Assembly: GCF_030284385.1 (NCBI RefSeq) | Contig: NZ_CP127221.1 | Location: 1,798,001-1,862,000, forward strand | Reading direction: 5' to 3' | DNA: 64,000 nt | Origin: Altererythrobacter rubellus | GTDB lineage: Bacteria > Pseudomonadota > Alphaproteobacteria > Sphingomonadales > Sphingomonadaceae | Shown here: in pieces, positions 16,911 through 26,843 of the stretch | Layout: each line of letters begins with the position of its first letter | How positions within the stretch are numbered: position 1 is the first letter of the stretch | Position numbers and translations under genes: made by a program | The notes under the pieces: generated by a model | Database searches by the model: none | What the model saw: only the letters and a program-made list of their open reading frames with translations | Told to the model about the DNA's origin: nothing

Positions 16911-19095
16911 AATAGGTATTCCAAAGATGCGGTGAGATATTCTCGCCCGCCACGCGGTGCGTGTATCCGGGATAGAGCATCATCTCGAACGGGACATTGC
17001 CCTCTTGCAACGCCGCGATCAGTTCTGACGAATGTTCGAACACCACATTGTCGTCAGCCATGCCGTGCACCAACAACAGCGGATCTGACATCTTGGTCGC
17101 GTCCTTCATCGCATTGGAATCCTCATAGGCCGTCGGTACAAGTCGCGGATCGCCCATATAACGCTCTGTATAGTGCGTGTCGTAAAGCTCCCACTTGGTA
17201 ACCGGCGCGCCGGAAATACCCGCGGCATAGACGCCCGGCTCTGCCTGCAAGCGCTTCAAGGTCATGTATCCGCCGTAGGACCAGCCGTAGATCGCAATCT
17301 TGTCCGGATCGACGAATTCAAGCGTCTTAAGGAACTCGGTACCTTTCGCCTGATCGCGCACTTCGACCCCGCCCATCGCGCGGTAGATTGGCTGTTCGAA
17401 ATCGACCCCGCGATTGTTCGACCCGCGATTGTCGAGCGCAAACCAGATATAACCCTTGTCGACCACCGCTTGCGCCAAAGCCCCGTCCCAGCCGCGATCG
17501 ACCAACTGCGGGCCAGGTCCGCCATAGTGGTAGAAGAACACGGGGTATTTCTTGCCCGGCTCCATTTCCGGCTTGATCATCATGTAATGCAGCGGTGTGC
17601 CATCTTCGGCGGCCACCGTGCCAAATTCTGGCGCAACATGGCTGGCCAGATACGGCGCATAAGGATGATCCACGTCGAGCGCGTTTTCTTCAACCCAGGC
17701 GATCCGGTTGCCGTCCATATCGGCAAGATAGGTTTGTGGCGGCTGGTTTGATGCAGAGCGCGAGATCAGCAGCGATTGCCCTTTCTTGTCCATGCTGGCG
17801 GAGTTGACGAAGCCGGGTTCGGTCAGCCGCGTCCATTCGCCGGGGGTATCGAGGTCAAGCGCGTAGATATGCCGTTCCAGCACACCATCGGAATTGCCTG
17901 CGAAATAGAGGCGGCCACGCTCCTGATCGACGCCGACAAGGCCAGTGACAACCCATTCGCCGCTGGTGAGCTGTGTCCATTCGCCTTCAGCAAACCGGTA
18001 GAGGTGCCCAAAACCGTCGCGCTCGCTCCACCAGATCAGCGATCCGTCGTTGAGGAAGCGATAATTGTCGTCCAAGTTGATCCAGAAGTCATCACGCGCT
18101 GCGCTTTCCGTGAACCACAACTGACTTTCGCCGGTAATCGGATCGACACGCAGCATGTCGAGCACGGTTTGTTCGCGGTTCTGGCGCTGGACATAAAGAT
18201 AATCGTCCGGGCCCCAATCGACCCGCGCGAGATAGATATCGGTCTCTTCGCCCAGATCTACTTTCACACGGTTCTGCCCGTCCGGGTCCATGATGTAGAG
18301 CTCGACAATCGCATTGTCGCTGCCCGCGAAGGGGTATTTCTGAGAAAATACCCGTGTGCCAGTCGCGCCAATCGCGGCGCGGTTCACAACCGCCACAGGT
18401 GTTTCATCAGTGCGCTGGACTGCGATGCGCGTATCATTCCCGTCCCACCAGAAGCCAGTGAGGCGGGCCATTTCCTCCTGTGCGACGAACTCGGCTTCGC
18501 CCCAGCGGATGTTCTCGCCTTCCTTGGGAGTGATCGGCGTAGCTTCCGAGCCTACTTCGCCAACCCAAAGCTGGCGATCGCGCACGAAAGAGACATAGCC
18601 AGCGCGGGGGCTAAGCTTGGGGTTGAGCTCGCTCTCTTCAGTGTCAGTCAATTGCGTGACTGATCCATCAAGGCCTGCGAGATAGAGGTCACCGTCCAGC
18701 GGCACGAGCACGGACTTGCCATCGCTCGCCCATTGATAGCTGATGATGCCCTTGAGATTGCCGACACGCTGCCGCTCGCGCTGCATCAGCTCATCCTCGG
18801 ACAGCGTGCGGCCTGAGCTGAGCTTCTCGCTGTCGACCAGCATGGTCCACTCGCCCCTCTCACGATCAAAGCCCCACAGATCATAGCGCGCGCTGTCATC
18901 CTCGCGATTGCCCAGCAGCGTGAGATAGCGTCCATCGGGCGAAAGCTTGGCCTCGCGCGGGCTTGATCCATTGAGGCTTGGCGAAGCGAATACCCGCTCA
19001 AATGTCAGTTCTGGCGCATCGCTCATCGCGTGATCATCCGCGAGTGCTGGAGTGGCAAGAGCAAGCGAAGCGGCAACGGCGATGAGTAAGCGCAT
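16870..19095 (-). CDS. Dipeptidyl peptidase IV-like S9 family peptidase, exported
   Basis: A 741-residue serine peptidase that releases N-terminal dipeptides, typically X-Pro. A signal peptide (about 1-19, cut after TPALA) places it in the periplasm. The N-terminal beta-propeller (about 40-480) contains FVAQEEMARLTGFWW, whose Glu pair anchors the free substrate N terminus, a DPP-IV hallmark. The C-terminal alpha/beta-hydrolase domain has GWSYGG (Ser606), HGMADDN (Asp681) and YPGYTHR (His713), a complete triad. It stands alone, with its end overlapping the hydrolase gene. Confidence 0.93.
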   Translation of the reverse strand: MRLLIAVAASLALATPALADDHAMSDAPELTFERVFASPSLNGSSPREAKLSPDGRYLTLLGNREDDSARYDLWGFDRERGEWTMLVDSEKLSSGRTLSEDELMQRERQRVGNLKGIISYQWASDGKSVLVPLDGDLYLAGLDGSVTQLTDTEESELNPKLSPRAGYVSFVRDRQLWVGEVGSEATPITPKEGENIRWGEAEFVAQEEMARLTGFWWDGNDTRIAVQRTDETPVAVVNRAAIGATGTRVFSQKYPFAGSDNAIVELYIMDPDGQNRVKVDLGEETDIYLARVDWGPDDYLYVQRQNREQTVLDMLRVDPITGESQLWFTESAARDDFWINLDDNYRFLNDGSLIWWSERDGFGHLYRFAEGEWTQLTSGEWVVTGLVGVDQERGRLYFAGNSDGVLERHIYALDLDTPGEWTRLTEPGFVNSASMDKKGQSLLISRSASNQPPQTYLADMDGNRIAWVEENALDVDHPYAPYLASHVAPEFGTVAAEDGTPLHYMMIKPEMEPGKKYPVFFYHYGGPGPQLVDRGWDGALAQAVVDKGYIWFALDNRGSNNRGVDFEQPIYRAMGGVEVRDQAKGTEFLKTLEFVDPDKIAIYGWSYGGYMTLKRLQAEPGVYAAGISGAPVTKWELYDTHYTERYMGDPRLVPTAYEDSNAMKDATKMSDPLLLVHGMADDNVVFEHSSELIAALQEGNVPFEMMLYPGYTHRVAGENISPHLWNTYFNFLERHGVTPPE

Positions 19096-19168
19096 TCCAA
19101 GGACAGACCTCTCTCAAATCGGTTTGGCGATGCATGGCGAAAAACTTGAACGATTGCAAAGTTCCAAC

Positions 19169-19198
19169 GAAAAAGGGCGGCCCCGCAGGACCGCCCTT
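19169..19198 (-). terminator. Rho-independent terminator after rplS
   Basis: On the minus strand the stem AGGGCGG/CCGCCCT (19174-19197) is followed by a run of T. It lies 23 bp after the rplS stop and closes the translation operon. Confidence 0.85.
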
Positions 19199-19220
19199 CT
19201 CTATTTCGCTGATGCGAGAT

Positions 19221-19589
19221 TTACGCCTTCGGCGCATTCTCACGGCGTTCGGCGATACGCGCACGTTTACCGGTGCGGCCACGCAGATAATAGAGCTTCG
19301 CGCGACGCACGACACCGCGGCGAACCACAGTGATGCTGTCAACGATTGGTGCATAGAGCGGGAATACACGCTCAACACCTTCGCCAAAGCTCATCTTGCG
19401 GACAGTGAAATTCGAACCCATTCCGCGGTTGGAACGGGCGATCACTACGCCTTCGAAATTCTGAATACGCTCACGTTGTCCTTCGACAACCTTCACGCCC
19501 ACGCGAACGGTGTCGCCGACGCGAAATTCGGGCATGTCCTTGCCAGCTTTGGCAATTTCTTCCGCTTCGATTTGCTGGATCAGGTTCAC
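19221..19589 (-). CDS. rplS: 50S ribosomal protein L19
   Basis: A 122-residue ribosomal protein at the 30S-50S interface. The family signature is visible in [21 protein letters not shown] and [11 protein letters not shown], and the length is normal. The start is GTG at 19589, five bases after the trmD stop, so it is co-transcribed with trmD as in most proteobacteria. A strong terminator follows. Confidence 0.97.
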   Translation of the reverse strand: MNLIQQIEAEEIAKAGKDMPEFRVGDTVRVGVKVVEGQRERIQNFEGVVIARSNRGMGSNFTVRKMSFGEGVERVFPLYAPIVDSITVVRRGVVRRAKLYYLRGRTGKRARIAERRENAPKA

Positions 19590-19594
19590 TGGTC

Positions 19595-20368
19595 CTAGTC
19601 CTTCTTTTTTCGCTGCACACCAGAGGCAGATCGGACTGGATCGCCACTATAGCGTTCCCATAAGTCCGGCCTGCGTAGCCGAGTGTCGGTTTCCGCTTGC
19701 GCTTTACGCCAAGCATCCACCTTCGCATGATCCCCCGATCGCAGCACTTCAGGGATCGTGCGCCCTTCCCATGTTTGAGGTCGGGTATATTGCGGATATT
19801 CGAGCAATCCATCTTCGAAGGATTCTTCGGTTCCGCTTGAAGGCGCGCCCATTACGCCGGGAAGCAGCCGAATGCAAGCATCAAGTATCGCCAATGCCGC
19901 CGGTTCCCCGCCGGAAAGCACGATGTCCGCCAGGCTGACTTGCTCGATTTCGGGGCGAGCCTCGAACAGCCGCTCGTCAAACCCCTCGAAACGGCCGCAA
20001 ATGATGGTGACGCCGGAGCCTGATGCTATCTCGCGAATGCGTGCCTGCGTGATGGGTTTCCCGCGCGGTGTCATGGCGAGGATGGGCACTTTGGGCGAGG
20101 AAGCCCCCTCCACTTCAGAGGAGCGCTTTTGCATTTGCAAAACAGAATCAAGCGCAGCCGCCATTACATCGGCCTTCAGCACCATCCCGGCACCGCCGCC
20201 CGCTGGCGTATCATCAACCGTGCGATGCTTGTCCTCGGTAAAATCGCGCGGATTGACTGTGTCGCAAGACCAGTCCCCGCGCTCGAGCGCCTTGCCTGCG
20301 AGCGAAACGCCCAGCGGCCCGGGAAACATCTCTGGGTAAAGCGTGAGGATGGTGGCAGCGAAGGTCAT
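19595..20368 (-). CDS. trmD: tRNA (guanine-37-N1)-methyltransferase
   Basis: A 257-residue enzyme of the SPOUT class that methylates G37 next to the anticodon and prevents frameshifting. [14 protein letters not shown] at the N terminus, [23 protein letters not shown] and the knot loop [17 protein letters not shown] are all characteristic. The ATG at 20368 is chosen because family similarity begins there; a reading to 20422 would pass into the repeat region. In most relatives trmD directly follows rimM; here a nitrilase and an opposite-strand gene intervene, so trmD-rplS needs a promoter in the 20369-20477 gap. Confidence 0.95.
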   Translation of the reverse strand: MTFAATILTLYPEMFPGPLGVSLAGKALERGDWSCDTVNPRDFTEDKHRTVDDTPAGGGAGMVLKADVMAAALDSVLQMQKRSSEVEGASSPKVPILAMTPRGKPITQARIREIASGSGVTIICGRFEGFDERLFEARPEIEQVSLADIVLSGGEPAALAILDACIRLLPGVMGAPSSGTEESFEDGLLEYPQYTRPQTWEGRTIPEVLRSGDHAKVDAWRKAQAETDTRLRRPDLWERYSGDPVRSASGVQRKKKD

Positions 20369-20410
20369 GGCGAGGCGACTAACAGAAGAGTTGAAGGTCC
20401 GAAAGCTGAC

Positions 20411-20460
20411 AAAACCCTCCAAAAACCTCTAAATACCTCTTTATAGCTCATAAACCCTCT
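20411..20460. promoter_or_regulatory. Five 10-bp iterons, candidate operator between trmD and the RHH-winged-helix gene
   Basis: Five consecutive 10-mers start at 20411, 20421, 20431, 20441 and 20451: AAAACCCTCC, AAAAACCTCT, AAATACCTCT, TTATAGCTCA and TAAACCCTCT. The CTC core recurs every 10 bp exactly, so every copy faces the same side of the helix. The fourth copy is the most divergent. The array ends 17 bp before the ATG at 20478 and lies 42 bp before trmD. Ribbon-helix-helix proteins bind short direct repeats of this kind, so autoregulation and control of trmD-rplS are plausible inferences. Confidence 0.65.
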
Positions 20461-20477
20461 AAGTCTGGAAAAGAACA

Positions 20478-20942
20478 ATGCGCACTATTGAAATCTCGAA
20501 TGAAATCTTTGGCAAGATTTGGAGCGCTTCCGTCGAGGGAGACAAATCGGAGAATGACATACTGGCTAGGATGTTTGCCGAACGAGAATTTCTAGCCGAA
20601 GTGGAAGCAGAACCCGAACATGTCGAAACCAAGACCATCCAAGTTAAATCGCACGAGAGGACAATCACCATACCCCGCATAGGAAAGATTACATGGATCG
20701 ACGACGTAGCTTTGGCGCTCGACCATATCGGTGGCAAAGGTCACTTGGCTGAAATTTACAAATCTGTCCGCGCGATTAGAAGCCGGGGTGGAAGATCACT
20801 TCCTCCGAGCACCGAAGCCGTGATCCGAAAAACTCTGGAGGAAAACTCCTCAGATTCTGACGCGTATAAAGGTGGAATGGATCTTTTCGCGTTGCCCGAA
20901 GGGAAAGGGCGAGGCATGTGGGCGCTTCGCTACGCCAATTAA
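20478..20942 (+). CDS. Putative DNA-binding protein: SeqA-like ribbon-helix-helix plus winged helix
   Basis: A 154-residue protein of no known function. Residues 1-33 (RTIEIS, then NEIFGKIWS, then SENDILARMF) closely follow the strand-helix-helix of the SeqA N-terminal dimerisation domain and other ribbon-helix-helix proteins. A linker (about 34-65) leads to residues 67-152, where DDVALALDHIGGKGHLAEIY, RKTLEENSSDSDAY and GKGRGMWALR resemble winged-helix modules attached to some restriction enzymes. No nuclease motif is present. It lies on the plus strand within the otherwise minus-strand ffh-to-rplS operon, 9 bp from the nitrilase stop and just downstream of five phased repeats. A regulatory role is inferred. 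Confidence 0.75.
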   Translation: MRTIEISNEIFGKIWSASVEGDKSENDILARMFAEREFLAEVEAEPEHVETKTIQVKSHERTITIPRIGKITWIDDVALALDHIGGKGHLAEIYKSVRAIRSRGGRSLPPSTEAVIRKTLEENSSDSDAYKGGMDLFALPEGKGRGMWALRYAN

Positions 20943-20951
20943 CAACATACT

Positions 20952-21905
20952 CTAATCCGCCCAATTCACCCCATCCTTCGCCCGAGTATCGACGTGCAGT
21001 TCGAACACATCGGGCCGCGAATAATGGCCATCGGTGTCGAGGCTCGCGAGGCCTTGGCCGACCTCTGAGAGATCAAGCTGCGCAAAGAGCGTTTCCTCGC
21101 CCTCGCCTGCCTGCGCCAAGACCCGCGCATCGGGGACGATGATCATCGAGCCTCCACGATTGAGTTGTTCGCTTTCGATGGCGTTAAATAACGCGAGCGC
21201 TTCGTCGTTTCCGCCAACTCGTTCCAGCCCGTCGAACAGATCATCGCGATGCTGCACCAGCCCCGCCGCCAGCACAAAGCACCGCCCCTCCATCGCATAA
21301 TGCCTGCTCGCCAGCGCATATTCCTCTCGCACTGTCGGCCATGCGGCGACATGCACGCTCTCACCCAGATTGTGCATCGCAGCCCTTGCCAGCGGCATCC
21401 AATGTTCCCAGCAGATCAGATTGCCGACCTTGCCCCACTCGGCCTGATGCACGCTAAGCGTCGAGCCATCGCCGCGCATCCAGATCAGCCGCTCACCATG
21501 CGTCGGCACCAGCTTGCGGTGATCCAGCGGTGTGTCTTCCGGGCGGAACATCAGCTGATTGTTGTAGAGGCTTTGGCGCACCCGCTCATGCGCGCCGATA
21601 GAGATGCATGCACCGCTTGCGTCGCACAGCTCCTGCAAGGGCAGCAAACGCTCGTCATTTGGAACAATCGCCTGCTCGAGCATGATTGCATGCAGCGCTT
21701 TCGTGCCCGGATGATCCCACAGCGCCGCGCCCGGCGCCTCATCCAGCCACAGCGGATATCCGCCAAGAAAAGTCTCACCGAACGCGACCAGCTGCGCGCC
21801 ATTGTCGATCGCCTCTTTCGCGATCCGCGTCGCTTTCTCGATCCCGCCAGCAAAATCGAGCGGCACCGGCGCAGCTTGGCATATCGCGACGTTGAGAGAG
21901 GTCAT
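20952..21905 (-). CDS. Nitrilase (carbon-nitrogen hydrolase)
   Basis: A 317-residue hydrolase. The Glu-Lys-Cys triad is visible as FGETFLGGYP, HRKLVPTHGER and NLICWEHW. The CWEHW form around the Cys is that of true nitrilases, which convert nitriles to carboxylic acids and ammonia, rather than amidases. The start is ATG at 21905, four bases after the rimM stop, so it is transcribed with ffh-rpsP-rimM. There is no obvious link to ribosome function. A start at 21935 would overlap rimM and is rejected. Confidence 0.9.
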   Translation of the reverse strand: MTSLNVAICQAAPVPLDFAGGIEKATRIAKEAIDNGAQLVAFGETFLGGYPLWLDEAPGAALWDHPGTKALHAIMLEQAIVPNDERLLPLQELCDASGACISIGAHERVRQSLYNNQLMFRPEDTPLDHRKLVPTHGERLIWMRGDGSTLSVHQAEWGKVGNLICWEHWMPLARAAMHNLGESVHVAAWPTVREEYALASRHYAMEGRCFVLAAGLVQHRDDLFDGLERVGGNDEALALFNAIESEQLNRGGSMIIVPDARVLAQAGEGEETLFAQLDLSEVGQGLASLDTDGHYSRPDVFELHVDTRAKDGVNWAD

Positions 21906-21909
21906 GCCG

Positions 21910-22440
21910 CTATTCGTCAACGAAATTGGCTGCAATCACAAGCTTTTCTGCGTCCCACTCGATCACCGCGTCCTTGGTCATCGGGACCATAAAGGACTTC
22001 ATGCCCTTTGCAGGCACAGGGTCTTTGGCGATCTCGATAATGTCGGTCGCGCCGAAATTCTGAACATCCACGGCGCGCCCCACGGCGTCGCCGGTATCGG
22101 TGAAAACGGCCAGCCCGATCAAGTCCATGAAATAGTATTCGCCATCGTCCAGCGAAGGCAGTGCGTCACGCGGAACGCACAGTACGGTGCCGCGCAGTTT
22201 TTCCGCCGCGCCGCGCCCAGATACCTCGGCAAAACGCGCAATCGCGCCGCCCTTATTGTCTGAGCGGATCTTCTTGAGGGTCAGAGTGAGATCGGACCCT
22301 TTGGTTTTGAAGCTCTTGTGCTTGGCTAGCGCATCCACGCCTTCGCCAAACAGCTTCAAGCGGACTTCGCCCGCCACGCCATGCGCGCCAGTTACGGCTG
22401 CAAGATCGAGATCCTTCGGCGTGACGGGCGTATCCGTCAT
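21910..22440 (-). CDS. rimM: Ribosome maturation factor RimM
   Basis: A 176-residue 16S rRNA processing factor that binds S19 in the 30S head. The N-terminal domain has AAVTGAHGVAGEVRLK, and the PRC-barrel part includes DGEYYFMDLIGLAVF and the closing segment FMVPMTKDAVIEWD. It lies 8 bp after rpsP. Usually trmD follows directly; here the nitrilase does. Confidence 0.95.
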   Translation of the reverse strand: MTDTPVTPKDLDLAAVTGAHGVAGEVRLKLFGEGVDALAKHKSFKTKGSDLTLTLKKIRSDNKGGAIARFAEVSGRGAAEKLRGTVLCVPRDALPSLDDGEYYFMDLIGLAVFTDTGDAVGRAVDVQNFGATDIIEIAKDPVPAKGMKSFMVPMTKDAVIEWDAEKLVIAANFVDE

Positions 22441-22448
22441 GAAAGGGC

Positions 22449-22964
22449 TTACTCAGCCTTCTCTTCGGGTGCTTCTTCAGCAGCCGCTTCTTCAGCCGGA
22501 GCTTCTTCGGCCGGAGCTTCTTCGGCTGCGGCTTCTTCAGCAGGCGCCTCTTCAGCGGCAGCTTCTTCAACCACTGCTTCTTCTTCTGCAGGTGCCTCGG
22601 CTGCTTCCTTGGCCGCTTCTTCAGCTTCAGCAAGCTTTGCAGCTTTCTCTTCAGCGCGTTCCTTCGCAGCTTCGCCCGGCTCACCCTTGTTCGGGTTGTT
22701 GCGCGGTGCACGCTCAAGGATGCCAGCCGCATCCAGGAAGCGGTGCACGCGGTCAGACGGCTTCGCACCGACTGAGAGCCAGTGACGCGCACGGTCTTCG
22801 TTGAGCTTCACGCGCTCGCCCGAATCCTTCGGCAGCATCGGGTTGTAGGTGCCGATCTGCTCCAGATATTTGCCGTCACGCGGCGCGCGGCCGTCTGCGA
22901 CAACGATGCGGTAGTAAGGACGCTTCTTCGCGCCTCCGCGCGACAAACGAATTGCAACTGCCAT
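22449..22964 (-). CDS. rpsP: 30S ribosomal protein S16 with a long Ala/Glu-rich tail
   Basis: A 171-residue protein, about twice the usual S16 length. Residues 1-80 are standard S16: [39 protein letters not shown] and the following basic segment. From about residue 95 to the end the chain is almost only Ala, Glu, Pro, Lys and Val, with repeated EEAPAEE and EEAAAEE units. Shorter acidic S16 tails are known in alphaproteobacteria; the tail is expected to be disordered. The tail region is repetitive at the DNA level and so prone to length change. Confidence 0.95.
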   Translation of the reverse strand: MAVAIRLSRGGAKKRPYYRIVVADGRAPRDGKYLEQIGTYNPMLPKDSGERVKLNEDRARHWLSVGAKPSDRVHRFLDAAGILERAPRNNPNKGEPGEAAKERAEEKAAKLAEAEEAAKEAAEAPAEEEAVVEEAAAEEAPAEEAAAEEAPAEEAPAEEAAAEEAPEEKAE

Positions 22965-23007
22965 TGTGTATTACCTTTCCAGTCTAAATATTTGTAAATT
23001 AGTAAAA

Positions 23008-24480
23008 CTATTTCTTGTTCAACATGTCTCTAAGTTCCGGCGGGAGCGTGTCGGGATCAACCGACGGCCCCTTTGGACCACCCAAGCCGGGCATGCCGCC
23101 ACCCGGGCCACCGAGGCCGGGCATGGCTGCACCTAGGCCACCGCCACCAAACATCGATGCGAGGCCTTTGAGGCCACCCATCTTCTTGATCTGCTTCATC
23201 GCGCGGCTCATTTCCTTGTGCATCTTCAGAACCTTGTTCACGGTCTGCACATCGGTGCCGCTGCCTGCCGCCACGCGCTTCTTGCGTTTGGCGTTCATCA
23301 ATTCGGGCCGCGCGCGCTCTTTACCGGTCATCGAACCGATGATCGCGTCCATATGCACCAGCACCTTGTCATCCATGTCGCTCGCCGCGAGCGCTGCCTT
23401 GGCTTTCTTCATGCCAGGCATCATGCCCGCCAGCATGCCGAGGCCACCCATATTCTGCATCTGCCGCAGCTGGGTACGCAGGTCATTCAGGTCAAACTGA
23501 CCCTTTGCCATACGCTTGGCGAGTGCTTCGGCGTCTTCTTCCTTGATCGTCGCCGCAGCCTTCTCGACCAGGCTGACAACATCGCCCATGCCAAGGATGC
23601 GGTCCGCAACGCGCGAGGGATGGAATGCTTCAATCGCGTCAAGCTTCTCGCCTGTACCGGCAAACTTGATGGGTTGTCCCGTGACGTGGCGCATGGAAAG
23701 CGCCGCACCGCCGCGTGCATCGCCATCCATACGGGTGAGGACAACGCCTGTCAGCGGCACTTCGCCGGTAAAGCTTTGCGCGACATTGACCGCGTCCTGG
23801 CCGGTCAGGCTGTCGACCACCAGCAGCACCTCGGTTGGCGCTGAAACGGCAGAAATAGCCTTCATTTCGGCCATCAGCGCTTCATCAACATGCAGCCTGC
23901 CCGCAGTATCGAGCAGCAGAACATCCACGTTCTGCAATCTGGCCGATTCCATCGCGCGGCGCGCGATATCAACCGGTTGCTGGCCCGCGACGATTGGCAA
24001 TGTTGCGATATCGGTCTGCTCACCGAGCACAGCCAGCTGTTCCTGCGCCGCCGGACGATTGACGTCGAGCGAAGCCATCAACGCTTTCTTGCCGTGCTTT
24101 TCGCGGATCAGCTTGGCCAGCTTGGCGGTAGTGGTGGTTTTACCCGAACCTTGCAGACCGACCATGATGATCACAACCGGCGGTTTGGCATCAAGATTGA
24201 GGCCCGGCGTTTCTTCCCCGCCCAGCATCTCGACCAGCTCGTCATGAACGATCTTGACCACTTGCTGGCCCGGGGTGACCGAACGCAAAACGTCCTGACC
24301 AACGGCCTTTTCAGTGACAGCGTCGATGAAACGGCGCGCGACCGGCAAAGCGACATCGGCTTCCAGCATAGCAACGCGGACTTCGCGCATCGCATCGCGT
24401 ACGTCTTGTTCCTTAAGAGCGCCCCGGCCTTTGAGCTTGTCAAAGACGCCGCCAAGGCGGTCGGACAAATTGTCAAACAT
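23008..24480 (-). CDS. ffh: Signal recognition particle protein Ffh
   Basis: A 490-residue SRP54 GTPase that binds signal sequences and 4.5S RNA and delivers ribosomes to FtsY. The N domain is at about 1-90; the G domain has GLQGSGKTTTTAKL, DVNRPAAQEQL, DTAGRLHVD and TRMDGDARGG; the Met-rich M domain includes MPGMKKAK, GSGTDVQTVNKVL and a Gly/Met/Pro-rich end. The ATG at 24480 (MFDNLSDRLGG) is the family start; five residues further upstream are possible but unsupported. It is the first gene of the rpsP-rimM operon and lies downstream of tRNA-Ala. Confidence 0.97.
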   Translation of the reverse strand: MFDNLSDRLGGVFDKLKGRGALKEQDVRDAMREVRVAMLEADVALPVARRFIDAVTEKAVGQDVLRSVTPGQQVVKIVHDELVEMLGGEETPGLNLDAKPPVVIIMVGLQGSGKTTTTAKLAKLIREKHGKKALMASLDVNRPAAQEQLAVLGEQTDIATLPIVAGQQPVDIARRAMESARLQNVDVLLLDTAGRLHVDEALMAEMKAISAVSAPTEVLLVVDSLTGQDAVNVAQSFTGEVPLTGVVLTRMDGDARGGAALSMRHVTGQPIKFAGTGEKLDAIEAFHPSRVADRILGMGDVVSLVEKAAATIKEEDAEALAKRMAKGQFDLNDLRTQLRQMQNMGGLGMLAGMMPGMKKAKAALAASDMDDKVLVHMDAIIGSMTGKERARPELMNAKRKKRVAAGSGTDVQTVNKVLKMHKEMSRAMKQIKKMGGLKGLASMFGGGGLGAAMPGLGGPGGGMPGLGGPKGPSVDPDTLPPELRDMLNKK

Positions 24481-24597
24481 CGTCTTCAACTCCAAGTCTC
24501 GAAGCTCGAAAGCTTCGCAAATGCGAAAAACGCCGGCGGACGAGAACTCGTCGGCCAGCGTGCGAATCTCATATGAAATCCGACTTTATCAGGTGAC

Positions 24598-24673
<76 letters not shown>

Positions 24674-24751
24674 GCGCCAGTCATGTTGCAGGCTCTTCGA
24701 CCTGCAGGGAGCGCGCGTTAAACACGCCTTCCGAGTTATGCAACGATAATC

Positions 24752-25090
24752 TTAGCTATCGTCTTCTTCGTCGTCGCCCTTGCCCTTGCTTACGCCAAGG
24801 TCATCGTCACCGCCGAGATCAACATCATTGTCTGGCGAATCTTCTGCGTCATCGATGTTTTCCAGATCCTTCAGATCATCATCATCGTCGCCGCTCAGAT
24901 CGCTATCCGGTTCTACGTCCTTCTTCTTCTCGTCTTCGAACGGAATCGGCTGCTTCGGTTTGAGAACCGGCTCAGGATGCCATTCTTCACCGCATTCGAT
25001 GCAGGTCGCAGGGTCATCCTTGCCCAGATCGTAAAAACGTTCCCCGCATTTAGGGCAGGAACGCTTGGTGCCCCATTCTGGCTTAGCCAT
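24752..25090 (-). CDS. FYDLN-acid (TIGR02300) family zinc-ribbon protein
   Basis: A 112-residue protein made of two parts. The first is an N-terminal zinc ribbon (CPKCGERFYDLGKDDP, then CIECGEEW) with the name-giving FYDL motif. The second, from about residue 60 on, is a very acidic tail of Asp and Glu runs. The family is found in alphaproteobacteria and its function is unknown. The ATG at 25090 is the family start. It sits upstream of tRNA-Ala on the same strand. Confidence 0.93.
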   Translation of the reverse strand: MAKPEWGTKRSCPKCGERFYDLGKDDPATCIECGEEWHPEPVLKPKQPIPFEDEKKKDVEPDSDLSGDDDDDLKDLENIDDAEDSPDNDVDLGGDDDLGVSKGKGDDEEDDS

Positions 25091-25253
25091 ATCTTCGTAT
25101 TCCTTTGGTCGGGCCTGCTGTTCTTGCTAAATCAGGCCGCGCGAAAAATTCTCTTTCTTTATGGGTAGTAATTCAGCCCGAATCAAGAGCGCGGCGCGCC
25201 TTGCCATAGGGCCATGCGCCTGTCAAAATCCGCGCTGCTAAAATCTCAGCTCA

Positions 25254-26582
<1,329 letters not shown>

Positions 26583-26586
<4 letters not shown>

Positions 26587-26843
26587 GCGAAGCAATGGAC
26601 ATCTATAGCCTGATCGGCTTTGTCGGGATGGCCTGCATCATCGAGGCATATTTCTATCTGACCGCGACGGACGAGCCCAATCCGTTCATTCTGCATGGGA
26701 CCAATCTGGTGGGGGCGGCGCTGCTCACCATGTCTCTACTCGTCCACACCAATTGGCCCAGCCTGGTGCTCGAAGGTTTTTGGGCCGCGATTGCGATCTG
26801 GGGCTTGTGGAAGGCTGTAAAGTCGCGGAAAGCGAAGTCATGA
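26583..26843 (+). CDS. Small membrane protein, CBU_0592-like
   Basis: An 86-residue protein with three hydrophobic segments (about 7-26, 40-55 and 60-76) and a basic C terminus ([10 protein letters not shown]). The pattern [18 protein letters not shown] and [21 protein letters not shown] resembles the CBU_0592 family of small membrane proteins, whose function is unknown. It overlaps the end of aroA (ATGA) and the start of cmk (ATGA), so all three are translated together. Its conserved place between aroA and cmk may be chance. Confidence 0.8.

Noticed and set aside
22449..22680. A tandem-repeat or CRISPR-like array
   Set aside because: The periodic sequence is the coding region of the Ala/Glu-rich S16 tail; there are no spacers. 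No CRISPR array was seen anywhere in the window.
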